From contig NC_069086.1 in the NCBI RefSeq assembly GCF_947172395.1, positions 18,613,572 through 18,677,571 on the forward strand: a stretch of DNA of 64,000 nucleotides. Reading direction: 5' to 3'. Of this stretch, positions 10,658-24,383 are shown in pieces. The notes below the pieces were generated by a model. The model did no database searches. It worked only from the letters and a program-made list of their open reading frames with translations, and was not told the origin of the DNA. The DNA comes from Bicyclus anynana. Lineage: Eukaryota > Arthropoda > Insecta > Lepidoptera > Nymphalidae. The number at the start of each line of letters is the position of its first letter. Position 1 is the stretch's first letter. The position numbers were made by a program, and so were the translations under genes.

Positions 10658-10806
10658 GCCTCATAAGAAGGCTGAGATTCCCCGACGCGCTGGAGCGAAA
10701 TATGCTCCGAGTACCTCTGCGTTATCGAATCGTAAATGAGGAGGTTCGCAGAAGAACCAAAGTCACCGACGTAGTTCAGAGTCGCGTAGCTAAAGTGGCA
10801 ATGGGC
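10658..10806 (+). mobile_element. RTE-type LINE tail, degenerate
   Basis: On the + strand it carries GAGGTTCGCAGAAGAACC and AGTCGCGTAGCTAAAGTGG, equivalent to the EEIRRRTKV and RVAKLKW codons of the better copies at 12535-12868 and 13870-14262. Contains stops; inactive. Confidence 0.55.
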
Positions 10807-11004
10807 GAAGTATGTAGTTCGAAGAGCCGATGAACGTTGAGTCAAAGGCCAGGTTTTTTTCTTCTTTAATACTGTAACTCACAGGGCTTGACTTTGACTT
10901 TGATTTTGATTTATGATGATGATTAAGCTCGATATCCCCACTCCTATAAGGAGAAAGGCCTGACCTAGTTTTGGGCTTATAGAATAAGCTAAAAATGAAC
11001 ACAT

Positions 11005-11345
11005 AAGGATCATTTTTTAACCCCCGACGCAAAAAGAGGTTTGTTATAAGTTTGACGTGTCTGTGTGTGTGGGTCTGTCTGTGACATCCTGCAAATAGTT
11101 CCCGAAGGGAAGTGTTCTTAGACATTTTTAATAAAAATCGGTTTAGCCGCTTAAAAGTTGTGGTGATGAAATTGGGGAAGAATAGCCGAATGTCTGCAAA
11201 TATACTCGAGTGGGGTCTCAAATGAAAGCGCACTGAAAGAGATTATTGATGAGTAAATCAAGAGTGTTCTTAGCTTCGTTACATTTTTCTAGCATAAAAA
11301 TCTTTCAATTAATTTCATGACCTTCGGGGGGTTTCAAATTTTAAA
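11005..11345 (-). repeat. Dispersed repeat, inverted relative to 20205-20515
   Basis: It shares with 20205-20515, in opposite orientation, GAGACCCCACTCGAGTATAT, the tail CCCCCGAAGGTCATGAAAT and the GACAGACACGTCAAAC block. An open frame across it on the - strand is a by-product of the repeat. Confidence 0.6.
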
Positions 11346-12028
11346 TTTAATTCTGAGCAAGTAACATTTTGTTCATTATAACTGTAAGCCGATATCTACG
11401 AGCGGTTCTTTGTTTGTTTTATTCAAGCTGGGCTATCTGACCGCACGCTCGCGCCGCATAGTAGGACAATACCTAGAACACAATAACTTATTATTTACTA
11501 CTACCAAGAAGTAGGTACTTAGGAAAAAGTACCTATTTGTCAGTTGATACATAAATATAATATAGCTCTATGTGATCGCTCGCATCCGGGGAAGTACCAC
11601 CACCAAGCTGATTTCTATCGAAAAGTATTGCAGCTTTTGTCTGAAGCAGGTAGGATATGAAAAATAATAAAATCAAAATGATAAATTTTCCTAATGTAGC
11701 TTTCTACTGGTAAAAGAATTTTTAATTAGTCGTTTTCGAGTTAATTTGATATCCAGATATACAGAAGTACAAATCTTTTCTTTAGAGTAGATAAAGCCAA
11801 TTTTTTTTAAAGAATAATTGCCTTTTTTATTATGACCAATATTTCCATTCCCCTCCAACTAGTCTATAATTGTATCAGATTGACAGAAACAAAGCAGGGT
11901 CTAGTATTTATGTAAGTTTTGACTTCTGTATGTAGCTTAATAGCATGTCTCTTTCTCTCGGTTCTCCACTTAAAATGAGTTATGACTGACTGACTTAAAA
12001 CTCCTTTACTTTTCAAGTATAAAATACT

Positions 12029-12170
12029 AGCACACGCTGCGCGGTTTCACCCGCGTGATTGCCGTTCTAGCCTATAGCACTCTGGGATAGTATAGCCTCC
12101 CAAAAGTGAAAGAATTGTTCTAAATTCTAATCGATCCAGTAGTTACATGCAAACAAACAATCATATCTTT
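12029..12170 (-). repeat. Helitron-like fragment
   Basis: Starts ACTAGCACACGCTGCGCGG and continues TTTCACCCGCGTGATTGCC, the reverse complement of the tail of the element at 31741-31941. Confidence 0.5.
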
Positions 12171-12534
12171 CTTTCTTTCAAGACCTCCTTTTTTAAGTCG
12201 TTTAAAAAGTAAGTCTAATAAAAGGTTTTAAGAAATATTTATTTTTGTTGTTCGAATTTCAAACAATAAACCATTGCACAATCTAAGCGGAACAATAAAA
12301 CAATTAAGATACTTTTCCCTCGATCATTAACATACTCGTAAATGATGCACTATCTATTCCCATACTTTCATAGTCCGATGACAGACTGATGCGACTGGAA
12401 AGAGATCAGACGCAGGTCCGACAACTTTACGTGCTCTCCGGGGCACGAGATTGTACCAACATCGATTGACATAAGTTTACAATTCTAAGCTGCTATACGT
12501 AGTTGAAAAAATCACAATGAGTAATCGTCATCAT

Positions 12535-12868
12535 CAATATCATCATTATCAGCCGATGAACATCCACTGCTGGACATAGGCCTCTTGTATGGACTTCCAA
12601 ACAAAACGGTCTCGAGCCGCCAACATCCAGCGGTTCCCTGCAACCCGCTTGATATCCTCAGTCCACCTAGTGGGAGGTCGACCAACACTACCTTTTTCAA
12701 TGAGGGGTCGCCAACGTCCATCGGCTCTTCGATTGTGCCTTGTCCATTGCCACTTCCGTTTCACGACTCGCTGAGCTATGTCAGGGACTTTGGTTCTTCT
12801 GCGGATCTCTTCAGTTTTGATTCGATCACGCATAGCTCGCTCCATTGCCCGCTGTGTCCTTTTTGAGC
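12535..12868 (-). mobile_element. RTE-type LINE, C-terminal fragment
   Basis: On the - strand it encodes RDRIKTEEIRRRTKV, then IAQRVVKRKWQW, then GRPPTRWTEDIKRVAGNRW and a final AYVQQW. This is the C-terminal region commonly left by 5'-truncated RTE-like retrotransposons in Lepidoptera. The frame is mildly damaged. Confidence 0.7.
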
Positions 12869-13869
12869 TTTTTTATGATTAATATTATCTTTATTTATTG
12901 TTAAGCCTGGAGCCTATCCAGCCGAATCAGCTATGCACCTACTGTTGATTCAGTTATAAGAGGAGTCTCTCTGATATTTACAATATATACTTAGTAACTA
13001 AGTATGTCTGACGTGTTCATATAATGTGTAAGACAATTTAACTATTTCTTAGAACCATGGAGTGAAGCTAGAAAAACTTATAAACTCATCGAGGTGAAGG
13101 AAACGTCGCCTCAGAGAGGATTTAGATGTGATTCATTTAGCGACACCCGCTGAGACACGCGCGGTGCATTTCCGATCCCAATCACTTTATTCGTATGGCT
13201 TTTTTGCGTACCTAAGAGGTTTAATTTTTTTTTAATATAACGAGTAAAAAATGTTAATGCATTTGCATTCAAATGCTATATAATTTATCTGGCGTGGTAC
13301 TTTGTCTTTAATATTAGATAGTTATAACTAATTATTTTCTAAAGGGTTTTATGACATCTCTGTGAAAGATTTTTATCAATGTATAAAAGCTGAAAGTTTC
13401 TCAGATCTTGTTACTACTAACTAGTTTACTGTGGTGGCTTAAGGAGGTAGCAGGTTTAAAGGGTCCCTCAGCCGATAAACTATAGCGCATGATTTTATTT
13501 TGGCATAAGAGCAATGAATCATATTCCAAGTAGCAAGTCATTTAGTCAAAGCTTTATGACAAACCTCCAAAAAAAATCAAAAGGTTGCTTTTGAGCTAAG
13601 TGTCTGTCGAAGGCGTGGATACCAGGCAGCCACCGTAGTCTTATCTTCGTATGAGGATTTGGGATTTGTAAAGTCCTCTAAGCATAATGCAAAGTCATTA
13701 TGAATAACCCACAGATCGTATGTGTTTGTAAATTTTGCAAAAACAAAACGTCATCTAGGGAAAACTGCAATATTATCTGAAATCGAGTACTTGCTGTGTT
13801 ACTTGCTGAGAACTTGTTTTGAAGAAAATTTTAACCGGCTTTAGAAAATCGAGGTTATGAAAAGAAAAT

Positions 13870-14262
13870 CATCATCATCATGTCAGCTGATGGACGTCCA
13901 CTGTAGGACATAGGCCTTTTGTAGGGAGTTCCAAACATCACGATACTGAGCCGCCTACATCCAGCGAATACTTGCGACTCGCTTGGTCTGTCCACCTGGT
14001 AGGGGGTCGACGCTTTGTAGTGCGGGGTCGCCATTCCAACACCTTGGGACCCCAATGTCCATCGGCTCTTCGAACTATGTGCCCCACCCATTGCCACTTC
14101 AGTTTCGCGACTCGTTGAGCTATGTCGATGACTTTGGTTCTTCTGCGGATCTCCTCATTTCTGATTCGATCACGCAGAGATACTCCGAGCATAGCTCGTT
14201 CCATCGCCCGCTGTGTGACTCTGAGCCTTTTTATGAGGCCCATAGAAAGAAAAGGAAATAGG
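13870..14262 (-). mobile_element. RTE-type LINE, C-terminal fragment
   Basis: Encodes LRVTQRAMERAMLGVSLRD, then EEIRRRTKVIDIAQRVAKLK and WQWVGHIVRRADGHWG. The C-terminal part is frameshifted after RPPTRWTD. Same family as 12535-12868; a longer but broken copy. Confidence 0.7.
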
Positions 14263-15769
14263 TATCCCATTTGCACTATCATTTTTCAGCTTAGTTATAA
14301 CTATATATTTATATGAGCTTCTTTGGTACAGTTGGTCGTCCTGGGTTATAGATTCCCACGTTTGCCTAACTTGGGATTTAAATTTTCTAAATTTGTTAAG
14401 GTTTCATCTTTGTTCTTGTCTTTTATTCCATAAGCGTTTTTTTATACGTACAAAAATAAACTACTATTTTAGTAGTAGTAGAGTATTTTGTAGTCTGACA
14501 ATGATAATAATGGTCAAAGTTTCCACCAGTAGTGATGCGTATGAGGAAAATGCGTTTGAGTTGGTGACTGGTGTCGGTCGACAGTGTGCGCGCTGACCCC
14601 ATTCCGCTGTCACTCGGCGTGTGTTATGTCACATTAGCCGGGGAGTGCGCACAAGCACAAATATGCTCTACTAAGCTTGTAAATGAATAAAGATTATAGG
14701 GAGCATGTACAATAAAAGGCAAGAAAAAGTAACCTTATCCTTCCTATTTTAACGTTTATTTATATGTAGGAGAGCTTACAGGACGAGCTAGCCTATTCAC
14801 TAAACATGAAATCAACTGAGAAATGTCACCTACCTACTGTATGATATCTACGCAGGGTTGTCAGTAGGCACCGGATGACATTTGTTACATAGAATCCCAA
14901 TTTCGTATATGTCAAAGTTAGTAAATTAGCCTGCATGCCTCCCTCTATAAAATAGGAGCGAGAATGTTTAACAACGTTTAATTTGACGGATTGTTTGATC
15001 GTTTATGGGGTCTTCTAGACCTGCTTTTACAATGTGAGTGATTTAACGTGAAAACGGCTTAACGTGAAAATTTCAAATTCTTTCACGACTATTGTCTTAT
15101 GATAATGAACGGGACCGATGGCTCTGTGGTACGAGGACGTGACATTTCACTATTTCGGGGCCAAGGATCGTTAATGAAGTTAGAAGAAAAAAAAAGCTCA
15201 GTACTGCCTGCCTAGCCTGACGCAGCACCCAAACGCAAGACTTAAATATCCATATAAAGTCTCGTAGGCTAACTGGTTAACACCAGACAGTTAATGCTAT
15301 ATAAACTGTAAAAATTTTTTTTCTCATTTCTTAAAAAAATTTGCAAGGAACCTAATGATGAAGAAACCTGGTACAACTTTCAAAAGGCTCAAGAGACCGA
15401 GCACCACAAGATGTCATGAAATAGACACTACATTATTATATTTGGGCAAATCACTGGATTTCGCACCAAACACGTCTTTATTCAAATGCTTAAAATCCCG
15501 CTGAATGTCTCACGACAGATTGCAGGAATAATGAGAGACTAAAAAAAAAAATCTTAAAAATACTAAGTATAGCTGAAGTAGAGCATACTCCTGTCCGACA
15601 TTATCACACTCGATACAAATATCCGCGCCAATCGCCTTGAGAGCTGTTAGGATATTGTGATACGTAGTACGTACTGCGTGTATAGTGCGTACGCGACTAT
15701 AGTGACTACTCACACAGCCGATCTGATTGCGACTAAATGTTCTGCGACGTTTTGTCGTATCATAACGAC

Positions 15770-15915
15770 ACGACAAATCAAAAAAGTTTATTCAAAGAAT
15801 GCTTGGTTTACAAGCGTTTTTGTCACATACTTTGTATATAGAATCTCTATTACCGATTCATAAGGCAGATTCTACTGAAAAGGAACAAGAAACTCAGGAG
15901 TAGTTCTCATAAAAT
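15770..15915 (-). repeat. Antisense copy of the 59358-59790 repeat tail
   Basis: Contains AAGGCAGATTCTACTGAAAA followed by CAAGAAACTCAGGAGTAG, the reverse complement of the GTTTCTTGCCGGAATCTTCT segment at 59645-59670. Confidence 0.5.
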
Positions 15916-17944
15916 AATTATCAACTACAAAATCAAGACAGTAATACTTAAATAATCTCCGTATAAGAGAAAGGTTATGAAACTTAGACCCACCAAACTG
16001 TTTCAATGCGGGTTGGAGGACTCGACGTGATAATATTTTGATTAATTAACGATCACTATCAGATTTTAATTTGAAAGAAAGTAAGAAAAATGTGTTTATT
16101 TCGAAATTATGCCACACATCACAATATCTAAAGTACACCAGGACATCCAGGACAATGGCATAACCCAGAAAATGGCTCCAGCTCAGCATAATGCTACGTG
16201 GACATTTGAATTAGGACACGTAGCGCTGATTTTCTGTATCGTTCTGAAAAGTGAACCCAATTTCGAATACCTCCTTTAATATTATCAATCGCAACCCGCA
16301 CTACAGTTGGCTGGTGTTTGAGGGGTCTCAGCTCCATAACTCTCCTCTATATCCTAGGAGGTCTGGCCCTGAAGTGATGATCAAGTATGAAAAACATGAT
16401 ACTGATGATGATGAAAAACATGATACTATCCTTAAATAATGACATTAGCCATGTTATACAGAGTATAAACAAAAAGCCCTTATAAATGATTTATCAAACC
16501 TACATTCCTGACCTCACTCAATCCGCAAACATAAAACAATCTCGCATATTAGATTGTCCTTCATTACTTAATACGTAGAACGACACATGTGTCGATAGCT
16601 GCAGACCAACTCACGTGCAATACGTACATAACCCACATGCATCCATATGAAAAGCAAACTAAACCTTAAAATCTACACATAAGATTTAAAATTGCTTGCA
16701 CATTTCCCATTTTAGTGATCATAAATTTGTCACAAGAAAATCACACTTGTACTATTACGAACAAGGCATATAATTATTTGAATATGTTTTCAATTTTATA
16801 ATCTTTGCTAACGGTGCATATATGGGAGAGTTTTTGATTAGACACTTAACTTTATTTGTGTGCTATTAAGAGTTATATTTGAATAGTGTGCAATGTTTTG
16901 CATTTCAATACTTGTGATGTAGATATGAAATTGGTATAGTGTTGTCTTTTATTTTAGTCTATAAAATATTATCTCCACTTTTACTGTAATTTATGTGTTA
17001 TTGTAAAGAGAAAAGATATTTTGTTTGTTTGTAGCAAAATGGCTCCGAAATTACGAGACCGATTTTAAAAATTCTTTCAACAATGAAAAGCTACATTATT
17101 AGCAAATGATATGGCTATATTTTACCACCGAATTAAGTTACTAATATTAGTCCAGGTCCACTAATATTAGTGAGTTTGTTTATTAGGTATTTGTTTCCTA
17201 GTTCCGCCTTAACCGCTAAACAGATACTGGCGAAATTAGTCACAGATACATTACGTTATGATTTTTATTGCTCAAATTAACAATTTTCATAAAAAATAAC
17301 TTTTCGCGGACCGACGATAGAGTCCATAACTCTAGTTGTCTATCAAGTTTGACTTCAAAAGAGTTTGTTTTTTTTTATTTAAATATGAATAAATAGGCAC
17401 GGCCTAAGACTAGACTTTATCAGATAAGACTAGACCAGACCAGACCTTCAGGCGCGGCACTATAACCGTAGTGTGTAATATTTATCAGATACGTCTGTTA
17501 TCACTTATCAGCATTATATTTGTTATTTGCCCGCAAAGTGCATTGGCCTACTTAGGTAAATATAAATTCCTATGTATTTTTCCGTCATTCAAGGAAACTG
17601 CTTGAAAAGCATTGCTTTTATTAAATTCAATAACAAACAATGAAATAAAAATTATCCTACGTCGTCTTTGTACATGATCATTTTTGATTTAAAGATACCT
17701 GAATAACGGATACAGCAAGCTATCCTTAAAACCGAGATTGCTATTGTTTTTTAACCGACTTCTTTGTAGATGTATAAAAAAGAAACATCCCACTACGCAT
17801 TGTTTGTATCTCGAAGGGATTAAGCAACGATATCGATGAAAGTTTCCAGTCAGCTAGGCTTTTACTGACGCTTCCAACATTATCGTCATATTTCAACCGA
17901 TTTATACAAAGCCTTGACAAATTATATGTAGGTACATAAACCTT

Positions 17945-18262
17945 CGTGATGGCCCAGTGGATATGACCTCTGCCTCTGATTCCGGAGGGTGTGAGTTCGA
18001 ATCCGGTCCGGGGCATGCACCTCCAACTTTTCAGTTGTGTGCATTTTAAGAAATTAAATATCACGTGTCTCTAACGGTGAAGGAAAAACATCGTGAGGAA
18101 ACCTGTATACCATAGAATTTTCTCAATTCTCTGCGTGTGTGAAGTCTGCCAATCCGCATTGGGCCAGCGTGGTGGACTATTGGCCTAACCCCTCTCATTC
18201 TGAGAGGAGACTCGAGCTCAGCAGTGAGCCGTATAAGGGTTGATAACGACGACGACGACGAC
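17945..18262 (+). repeat. tRNA-derived SINE, family A, full length
   Basis: Begins CGTGATGGCCCAGTGG (A box), has GAGTTCGAATCCGG (B box) and a body GTGTGCATTTTAAGAAATT, and ends in a GAC repeat. It is intact with an ACGACG tail, so it is probably young. Confidence 0.9.
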
Positions 18263-18399
18263 CTTCGTCATTTAACGAAGAATCAATCTATCTATTGGAA
18301 TAAACCATAAGAAAATTCGATTTGTTGTTTTTGAGTAAATCGCCAACCGACTGACACAACGGAGTACTTTGTTATATAAACGTATTGATATACAAGCTA

Positions 18400-18640
18400 G
18401 CGACCCGCGGTTTCACCCGCGTAGTTGCCGTTCCCATTAGAATACTAATAATAATAGGGGTGAAATATGACACTCACAAATAACGTGGCTTTCTAGTGGT
18501 AAAAATATTTTCAATATCGGTTCAGTAAATCCAGAGATAACATCCTACAACACCACAAACTTTACCTCTTTATTAACCGATTTCAAAAAAAGGAGGAGAT
18601 TCTTAATTCAACGCATATGTTTTTTTTTATATTAGTATAG
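18400..18640 (-). repeat. Helitron-like fragment joined to a GGAGGAGATTCTTAATTC repeat
   Basis: Starts (on +) GCTAGCGACCCGCGGTTTCA then CCCGCGTAGTTGCCGTTCCC. The second half (TTTCAAAAAAAGGAGGAG) is also found at 52277-52310. Confidence 0.5.
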
Positions 18641-19149
18641 AAAGTTGTAACAAAAAAAGCGCGACAGTCTTTTGCTCTTCTTACATCGTTCAGTTTTTTT
18701 TTTACTTATAATTTATTTATATTCATTTTATTTACATTACAGCATAAATTTCTAGTCTAAAGTGTACAAGCCTTTATGGTTTAGTACTAGGTAATAACAT
18801 AATCTAGGGACTAACCTAATAGTAAAGGGTCCGTAAGACCCAATTACTGCACAAACTCGCACGCTAACGAGCCCTGCATGCATGTAGCATGCGCATGTTC
18901 GTACATAACATAATTCCTGACCTACCGAGCCGCGCGGCGGAAACGCGTACAACATATTACCTTAATTACGCTACTACTGTACGGATAGCAAAAAAGCAAA
19001 AAAAATGCTAATGGTTGTTTGTAATTATACTATTTTTAAATTACTTTAATTCGTATTCAATAGGCGGATTGCTATTTTACAACTCTACTGCAGTATTTTC
19101 AGAGTTTTTGTATTTAATTTCATTGTAGGGTCGACATCTGCTGCTACAG

Positions 19150-19270
19150 TAAAATAAATAAATTCTGCTTCTTCTTCTTGGGCCTTGCCTTGTCCCGTTT
19201 ATATGGGATCAGCTGTTCCAATCAAGCGGCGCCATTTTGGTACGCTCTTTTGCGTCATCATTTTTATTTA
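19150..19270 (-). repeat. Dispersed repeat with CTTCTTCTTCTTGGGCC start
   Basis: It shares the TTCTTCTT and GGGCCTT start with 49694-49800. This looks like the inverted (GAA)n 3' tail of a LINE or SINE. Confidence 0.4.
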
Positions 19271-19699
19271 TGTAAAATAAATTATTCAATGTTAATTATT
19301 CTAACTAAAAAAAGAACAGTAACAAAAATCTTCGTTATTTCTCTGTTGGTCAACTAACAGAGACCATATCGATTTTTATACAAAACAGTAAATAATTTGT
19401 TACAAATATCGTTTCAAAATTTTGTTAAAACAATGTTTGGGGTTCTTATATTTTGTAATAGCCTATTTTAGCGGACCAGACTTCCTTCTTTGTACCCGTA
19501 GGAAATGGGATATAAAGTTTAGATCCACCATTCTGCTCCAATACGGACTGGCGGCCTTTTTTACATTGTTCCTTTTAAGTTTTGAAAAGAAAGATTCAGT
19601 GAAGCAGTAGCATTTTATTTCCAATAGATTTACTGAGTAGTTATTTATGATTGTTTTGCGAACGCTACTCGTGTAGCAGCTCCTTGAGTCAGTGCGACA

Positions 19700-19800
19700 A
19701 CCTGATTCGTGTCAATGACAACCCGCACACACGCGCACGCTTGCATCCTGCACACGCGCCCGCTGATACACACACACACACAGATACGCACGAGCGATGA
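19700..19800. repeat. CA-rich simple sequence
   Basis: Repeated CACACG units and a run of ACACACACACACA, mixed with GC-rich bases. Confidence 0.6.
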
Positions 19801-20204
19801 AAACTCACTGAAAAACAAACCTGAATGTCGTGTGTGACTTGGAAGTGCGACAAATTCTGACTTGGCACAGATAAGTCTGAAGTTAGTTTTAGTTTCTTTT
19901 GTTCAGGTAGAACCTTATCTTCATGTTGAATCGTCAATATATTTGTTATTGTAATATTCACAAGAAGATAATGTTCTGGTTGGCGTTTTACATTATCATA
20001 AAAAAGTAATGGTGTTAAGTAAAATTGCAAACTTAAAATTAAAGTTATGACAGTTCCAAACGCGTCTTAATGTAAATGTCTTTTATACTTTTTTCGGAAA
20101 GCATATTCTACTGAGGTTTCGACTTTTTTAGAGTTTCTATAATCTACTTACAACGGACTTTTATTATGATAATGATAATAAATAAAATTGAAAATTTTGA
20201 AAAA

Positions 20205-20515
20205 TTAAAAAAACCCCCGAAGGTCATGAAATTATTATTCTCTTTCTATCAAGTCATCAATATTATATTTCAGTGCGCTTTCATTTGAGACCCCACTCGA
20301 GTATATTTGCAGACATTCAGTTATTCTTCCCCACTTTCAACCCCTTTCATCAAGCATGTCTAAGAAAACTTGCCCATTAGTCATCTTTCATATACAAAAA
20401 AACTAAATTGAAATCGCTTCATTCGTTCGGCAGCTATGGTGCCACAGACTGACAGACAGACACGTCAAACGTATTCCCTCTTTTTGCATCGAGAGTTAAA
20501 AATCATGATGTAGAC
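20205..20515 (+). repeat. Dispersed repeat, sense copy
   Basis: Begins AACCCCCGAAGGTCATGAAA and contains GAGACCCCACTCGAGTATAT and GACAGACAGACACGTCAAAC. It is the inverted partner of 11005-11345. Confidence 0.6.
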
Positions 20516-20644
20516 AACTATGTATCTCGGCGTGCTAGTATCAGTGGTGCCGGTGCATACATGCGCATGTGATAAACGTTAATATGTTGATATTATCTCG
20601 ACTACTTTATGTTTGAATTAAATGGGCGTGCGGCCGTTTCGCTA

Positions 20645-20760
20645 GGCAGGCCTTTTAGTATGACTCCATACTGCAAACGACTCCTTACTACTGCGTACGA
20701 CTCCATATGACTCCACTGCGTAGTACTTCTTATGACTCCGCTGCGTACGACTCCTTTTAT
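20645..20760. repeat. Degenerate tandem repeat of a TGCGTACGACTCC unit
   Basis: Units such as CTGCGTACGACTCC and CATATGACTCCACTGCG recur irregularly six or so times across the block. Confidence 0.55.
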
Positions 20761-21254
20761 TGCATACTACACTTTAAGACTAACGTCCTTAATAACGTAC
20801 GTTATTATGCGTAGCGGGTAGTTATGCATTATCTCTCTTTCTCTCGACAGGTTTAAAACACTCGTAGAAAGAACTACACATAACATTGTATTACTATACA
20901 ATCTGTGATCTGCGATTTCGTCCACGTAGATCTCTTTCTGGTGGGACTATTGAGATAACAAGTAGCTTGTATGCTATACCAGATTATATTGTCTCCGTCA
21001 TAAATATCATCAACTTTTTTTTAATTTCTTAATGTTACAAAATAATAGTCAATGTACAATTTTTCTCATTTATTACAAAGAGCAATATTATAAATTTATA
21101 AATAAAAATCTGCTCCTCCACATGCTTTTGAGTGCCCTAAGCTGTAGTAGCTTAGGTGGTCAGGGCTCCAGACAGGAACCTCCTCACAATACACGCTGTC
21201 TCAAGGACTAGTTCCTTCTGTATCCGATCCTTGATCCAATAGTCAATCGAAAAC

Positions 21255-21426
21255 TTCCTAGGGTAGGGGGTAGGTCAGGGGTAGGGTAGGGGTAGGGTAG
21301 GGGTAGGGGTAGGGTAGAGGTAGGGTAGGGGTAGGGTAGGGGTAGGGGTAGGGGTATGGATAGGGTAAGGGTAGTTGAAAGTTTACACCGATTTTCACGC
21401 GGACTAAGTCGCGGGCGTCCGCTAGT
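21255..21426 (+). repeat. GGGTA-rich array inside a Helitron-like element
   Basis: An array of GGGTA and GGGGTA units (about 21262-21373) is followed by GTAGTTGAAAGTTTACACCG and the terminal CGTCCGCTAGT. The inverse array is at 61646-61683 in an oppositely oriented copy. Confidence 0.6.
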
Positions 21427-23310
21427 TCTTCAATATTATTTACTACAGCAAATAATTTCCAAGTTATTTTTATCATTTATATAACACTTCATTAATTCAA
21501 TCATCATTTTATCAGTATCATTAAATCATTTTCTTGACAGTTTCTTAGTGAGAGAGAGAAATACCTGCGAATGCGCAACCAGTACAAATCAAGGATTCGG
21601 TTTTGCTTTTAAAATATTAGGTGCATTAAAACGCAAGTAAATTCAGTAGTCCCCGGATAATGGGGCCTTAATCACATGGCGATGTATGTCGCTGCCGACC
21701 GAATTGGGTCACAGCTCATCAATTTTAATGGCGGATCTAGTTTTCAAACGTTTAATACAACAATATTGCGCTGTTAGGCGTAGTTGACACCTTTGGAACG
21801 ATAAACTTTTTAATCAATCAATCAATCGATCAATTTATTTATTTGCAGATACATGCATTATATATACAGGTGGTCGGTAGATGTAGATGGTAAATGTATC
21901 TTGCCAATTAGGCATGCAAATTATTTATTAAGTATTTAATGATTCAAATGACAATTTCACCATTTAAAATTTACATCTTTGCAATAATTTTATAAGTAAA
22001 CATTTTATAATTATATTACTAAAAATAGTTAGTGTGTGCATTTTAAATATGTAATATTCAATTATAATAGGAGAAGATTAAACATGTGACAAAAAAAAAT
22101 AATAATATTGTATATGTACCTAACTTATATAAAAAAATTAAAATATGTATGAAAATAACAATGAATGCCTGTTGAGTTAGTTAACTTAAAAATGGAACCA
22201 ACTTCAAAGACGTATTTTAGTTATTTTGATTTTAACACAAAATTACTAACCCGATTGTCATGAAAATGAAATGGGAACAATCTGGAAGTATACTTTTTCA
22301 AACAAAATAAGAATTTTTAAAATTAGTTAATTAATGACGAAGTTATGAGGTAACAAACATTAAAAAAATAAAAAATAATTAATGGAGAATTCCTACTTTT
22401 TTGAAGTCTGTTAAAAAAAGAGGAAACATTTAAGGAAAAATAATTCGGATTCTTGCAATTTTTTTATATACCTAGATACTAACTAGTGGACCTGACAGAC
22501 GTACCGACTGTCCAAAAGGTGGTCATATACAGGATATTGAACTCGCTCCACTCCACAATATTGGTTAATTATTGCGTTACGAGTGCACATGAAACAATTA
22601 ACAACAAACACTAAAGTTACATCGTTTAGTGGCATAGTATTATCATATTACGAAAGCGAGACAGCAGTACCAAAGACAGTAGAAAATAGACTTAAATTTT
22701 CCAACCGAATTTTGGAGATTTTTCTTGATTGCTCCAGATTGTCACGTTGCCAAGCTTCAAAATTGATCTTCATTGCTTCAAATGTCAATCTATTGGATTA
22801 TGGACCCACACATATATACAGACAAAATTGCATTCAAATCGATCAAGCCGTTCTGTAGTTAGGTGGCTAACACACGAACATTATTCGAGTATATTTCAAA
22901 GATAACAGAATCAGTAGATTCTGTCATGCTAAGAAACGTCTCACCTAGTCAAACCACTAGAAACATGTTCTACAAGAAGCTGCCCTGTTACGGTCAACCT
23001 GAGGCATAATCGTACAGTCTTAAATGCCCTGTTGTACCGGCAATGCCTGTAATATCGAAACGAAACTGAAGGAATAATAATAGAAATGATATTCCTCTTG
23101 AACGATCACTGTAGCAAACTGCCTGTAAAAATGTTCTTCATAATTTATTATATTTTGTAGAATCTGTGTTCTTTTTCCACTAATCCTTAGTTTACAAAAA
23201 AATACCGTTATAGTTTAAATTGTCATTTGACACTACACCACCAAAGAGTTTCCATGATAAGTATCTAGCGTTTGAGAACACGATCACTTGTATTCTCCCG
23301 AACAAAGTAT

Positions 23311-23522
23311 CATCATCATCTTGACAACCTATATCTCATTGTTGAGCACGAGTCTCCTCTAAGAGTGATAGGGGTTAGGCTAATAGTTCACCACGCTGGT
23401 CCAATGCGGATTGGCAAACTTCACTCGCGTAGAGAATTAAGAAAATTCTCAGATTTGCAGGTTTCGAGACGATGTTTTTCCTTCATCGTTTGAGTCTCGT
23501 GATATTTAACTTCTTGAAAGTG
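23311..23522 (-). repeat. tRNA-derived SINE, family A, truncated
   Basis: Keeps the tail and body (CACGCTGGTCCAATGCGG, then AGAGAATTAAGAAAATTCTC) but lacks the tRNA-like head. Confidence 0.75.
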
Positions 23523-23919
23523 TGAAGCGTTGAATATTGCCTATTGTCCTTATATTTTGTAGAAGTATGGCCTGGCCTGGGCCTAGATAATACAGGCTCT
23601 AGGCTACATTAAACCAATAGGTGTCGAATGTCGGTACATTTGCGCACGCTGTCTGTCGTTGCCTTATTCATTTGAAATGTATATTCAGATGTTTTGTAAC
23701 GGGCCCATGTTAAACTTCTAATGCAGTCATTGAACCAAATTCATATTATGGTTTCACAAACTGTGTACTTGTAGGCTAGCTCACTACTATCCATGATTGC
23801 GACATACTTTCATTTTGCGTTGTATTTTTTACTTATTCCAGAGTTTAAAAAAATCTTTTAAAGTTTTTATACTTGTATGTTATATCACTTTGTCAGACAG
23901 ACTTATTTCCGCATCACAC

Positions 23920-24148
23920 CTATATTATAAAGGCGAAAGTTTGTGTGTGAGTGTGAAAGTGTGTAAGTATGTTTGATCCTCTTTTACGCTGCGGCTACTG
24001 AAGCGATTTGGCTGAAATTTGGAATGGAGATAGATTTTACTCTGGATTAACACATAGGCTACCCTTCATCCCGGAAAAATTCGTGGTTCCCGCGGGATCT
24101 GTAAAAAACTGAATTCCACGCGGACGAAGTCGCGGGCGTCCGCTAGTT
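23920..24148 (+). repeat. Helitron-like non-autonomous element
   Basis: Runs from a GTGTGTGAGTGTGAAAGTG start through GCGATTTGGCTGAAATTTGG to the terminal hairpin GCGGACGAAGTCGCGGGCG and TCCGCTAGT. Relatives: 7440-7665, 57915-58095 and 60195-60596. Confidence 0.6.
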
Positions 24149-24383
24149 TATAATATGAATAATGGTGCCGTATTTTTTCTAATATCCGAAGTAATTAATA
24201 ATCTTTCAAAAGTAAATATGAATAATTTCCAGTTCACACTGCGCAGGCGCCACCGTTCGACATGGCGTGTCATTAATGACGTAGGAAATAGTCGAGTCAT
24301 TAGCGTGAAATGCTGAACCTGTGCACAACTATTAGTTTTTGGGGTTCCTTTTATGTTACAGATAATCCATATTAGCCATGTTA

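Noticed and set aside
10790..11233. Open frame of 148 codons, - strand
   Set aside because: It runs through a dispersed repeat (11005-11345) and a low-complexity KSKSKS stretch; no protein family pattern.
21262..21373. Possible telomeric repeat
   Set aside because: The unit is GGGTA/GGGGTA, not the insect TTAGG, and it sits inside a Helitron-like element.
22583..22858. Open frame of 92 codons, + strand
   Set aside because: No motif, AT-rich composition like its surroundings, no splice context tying it to E74.
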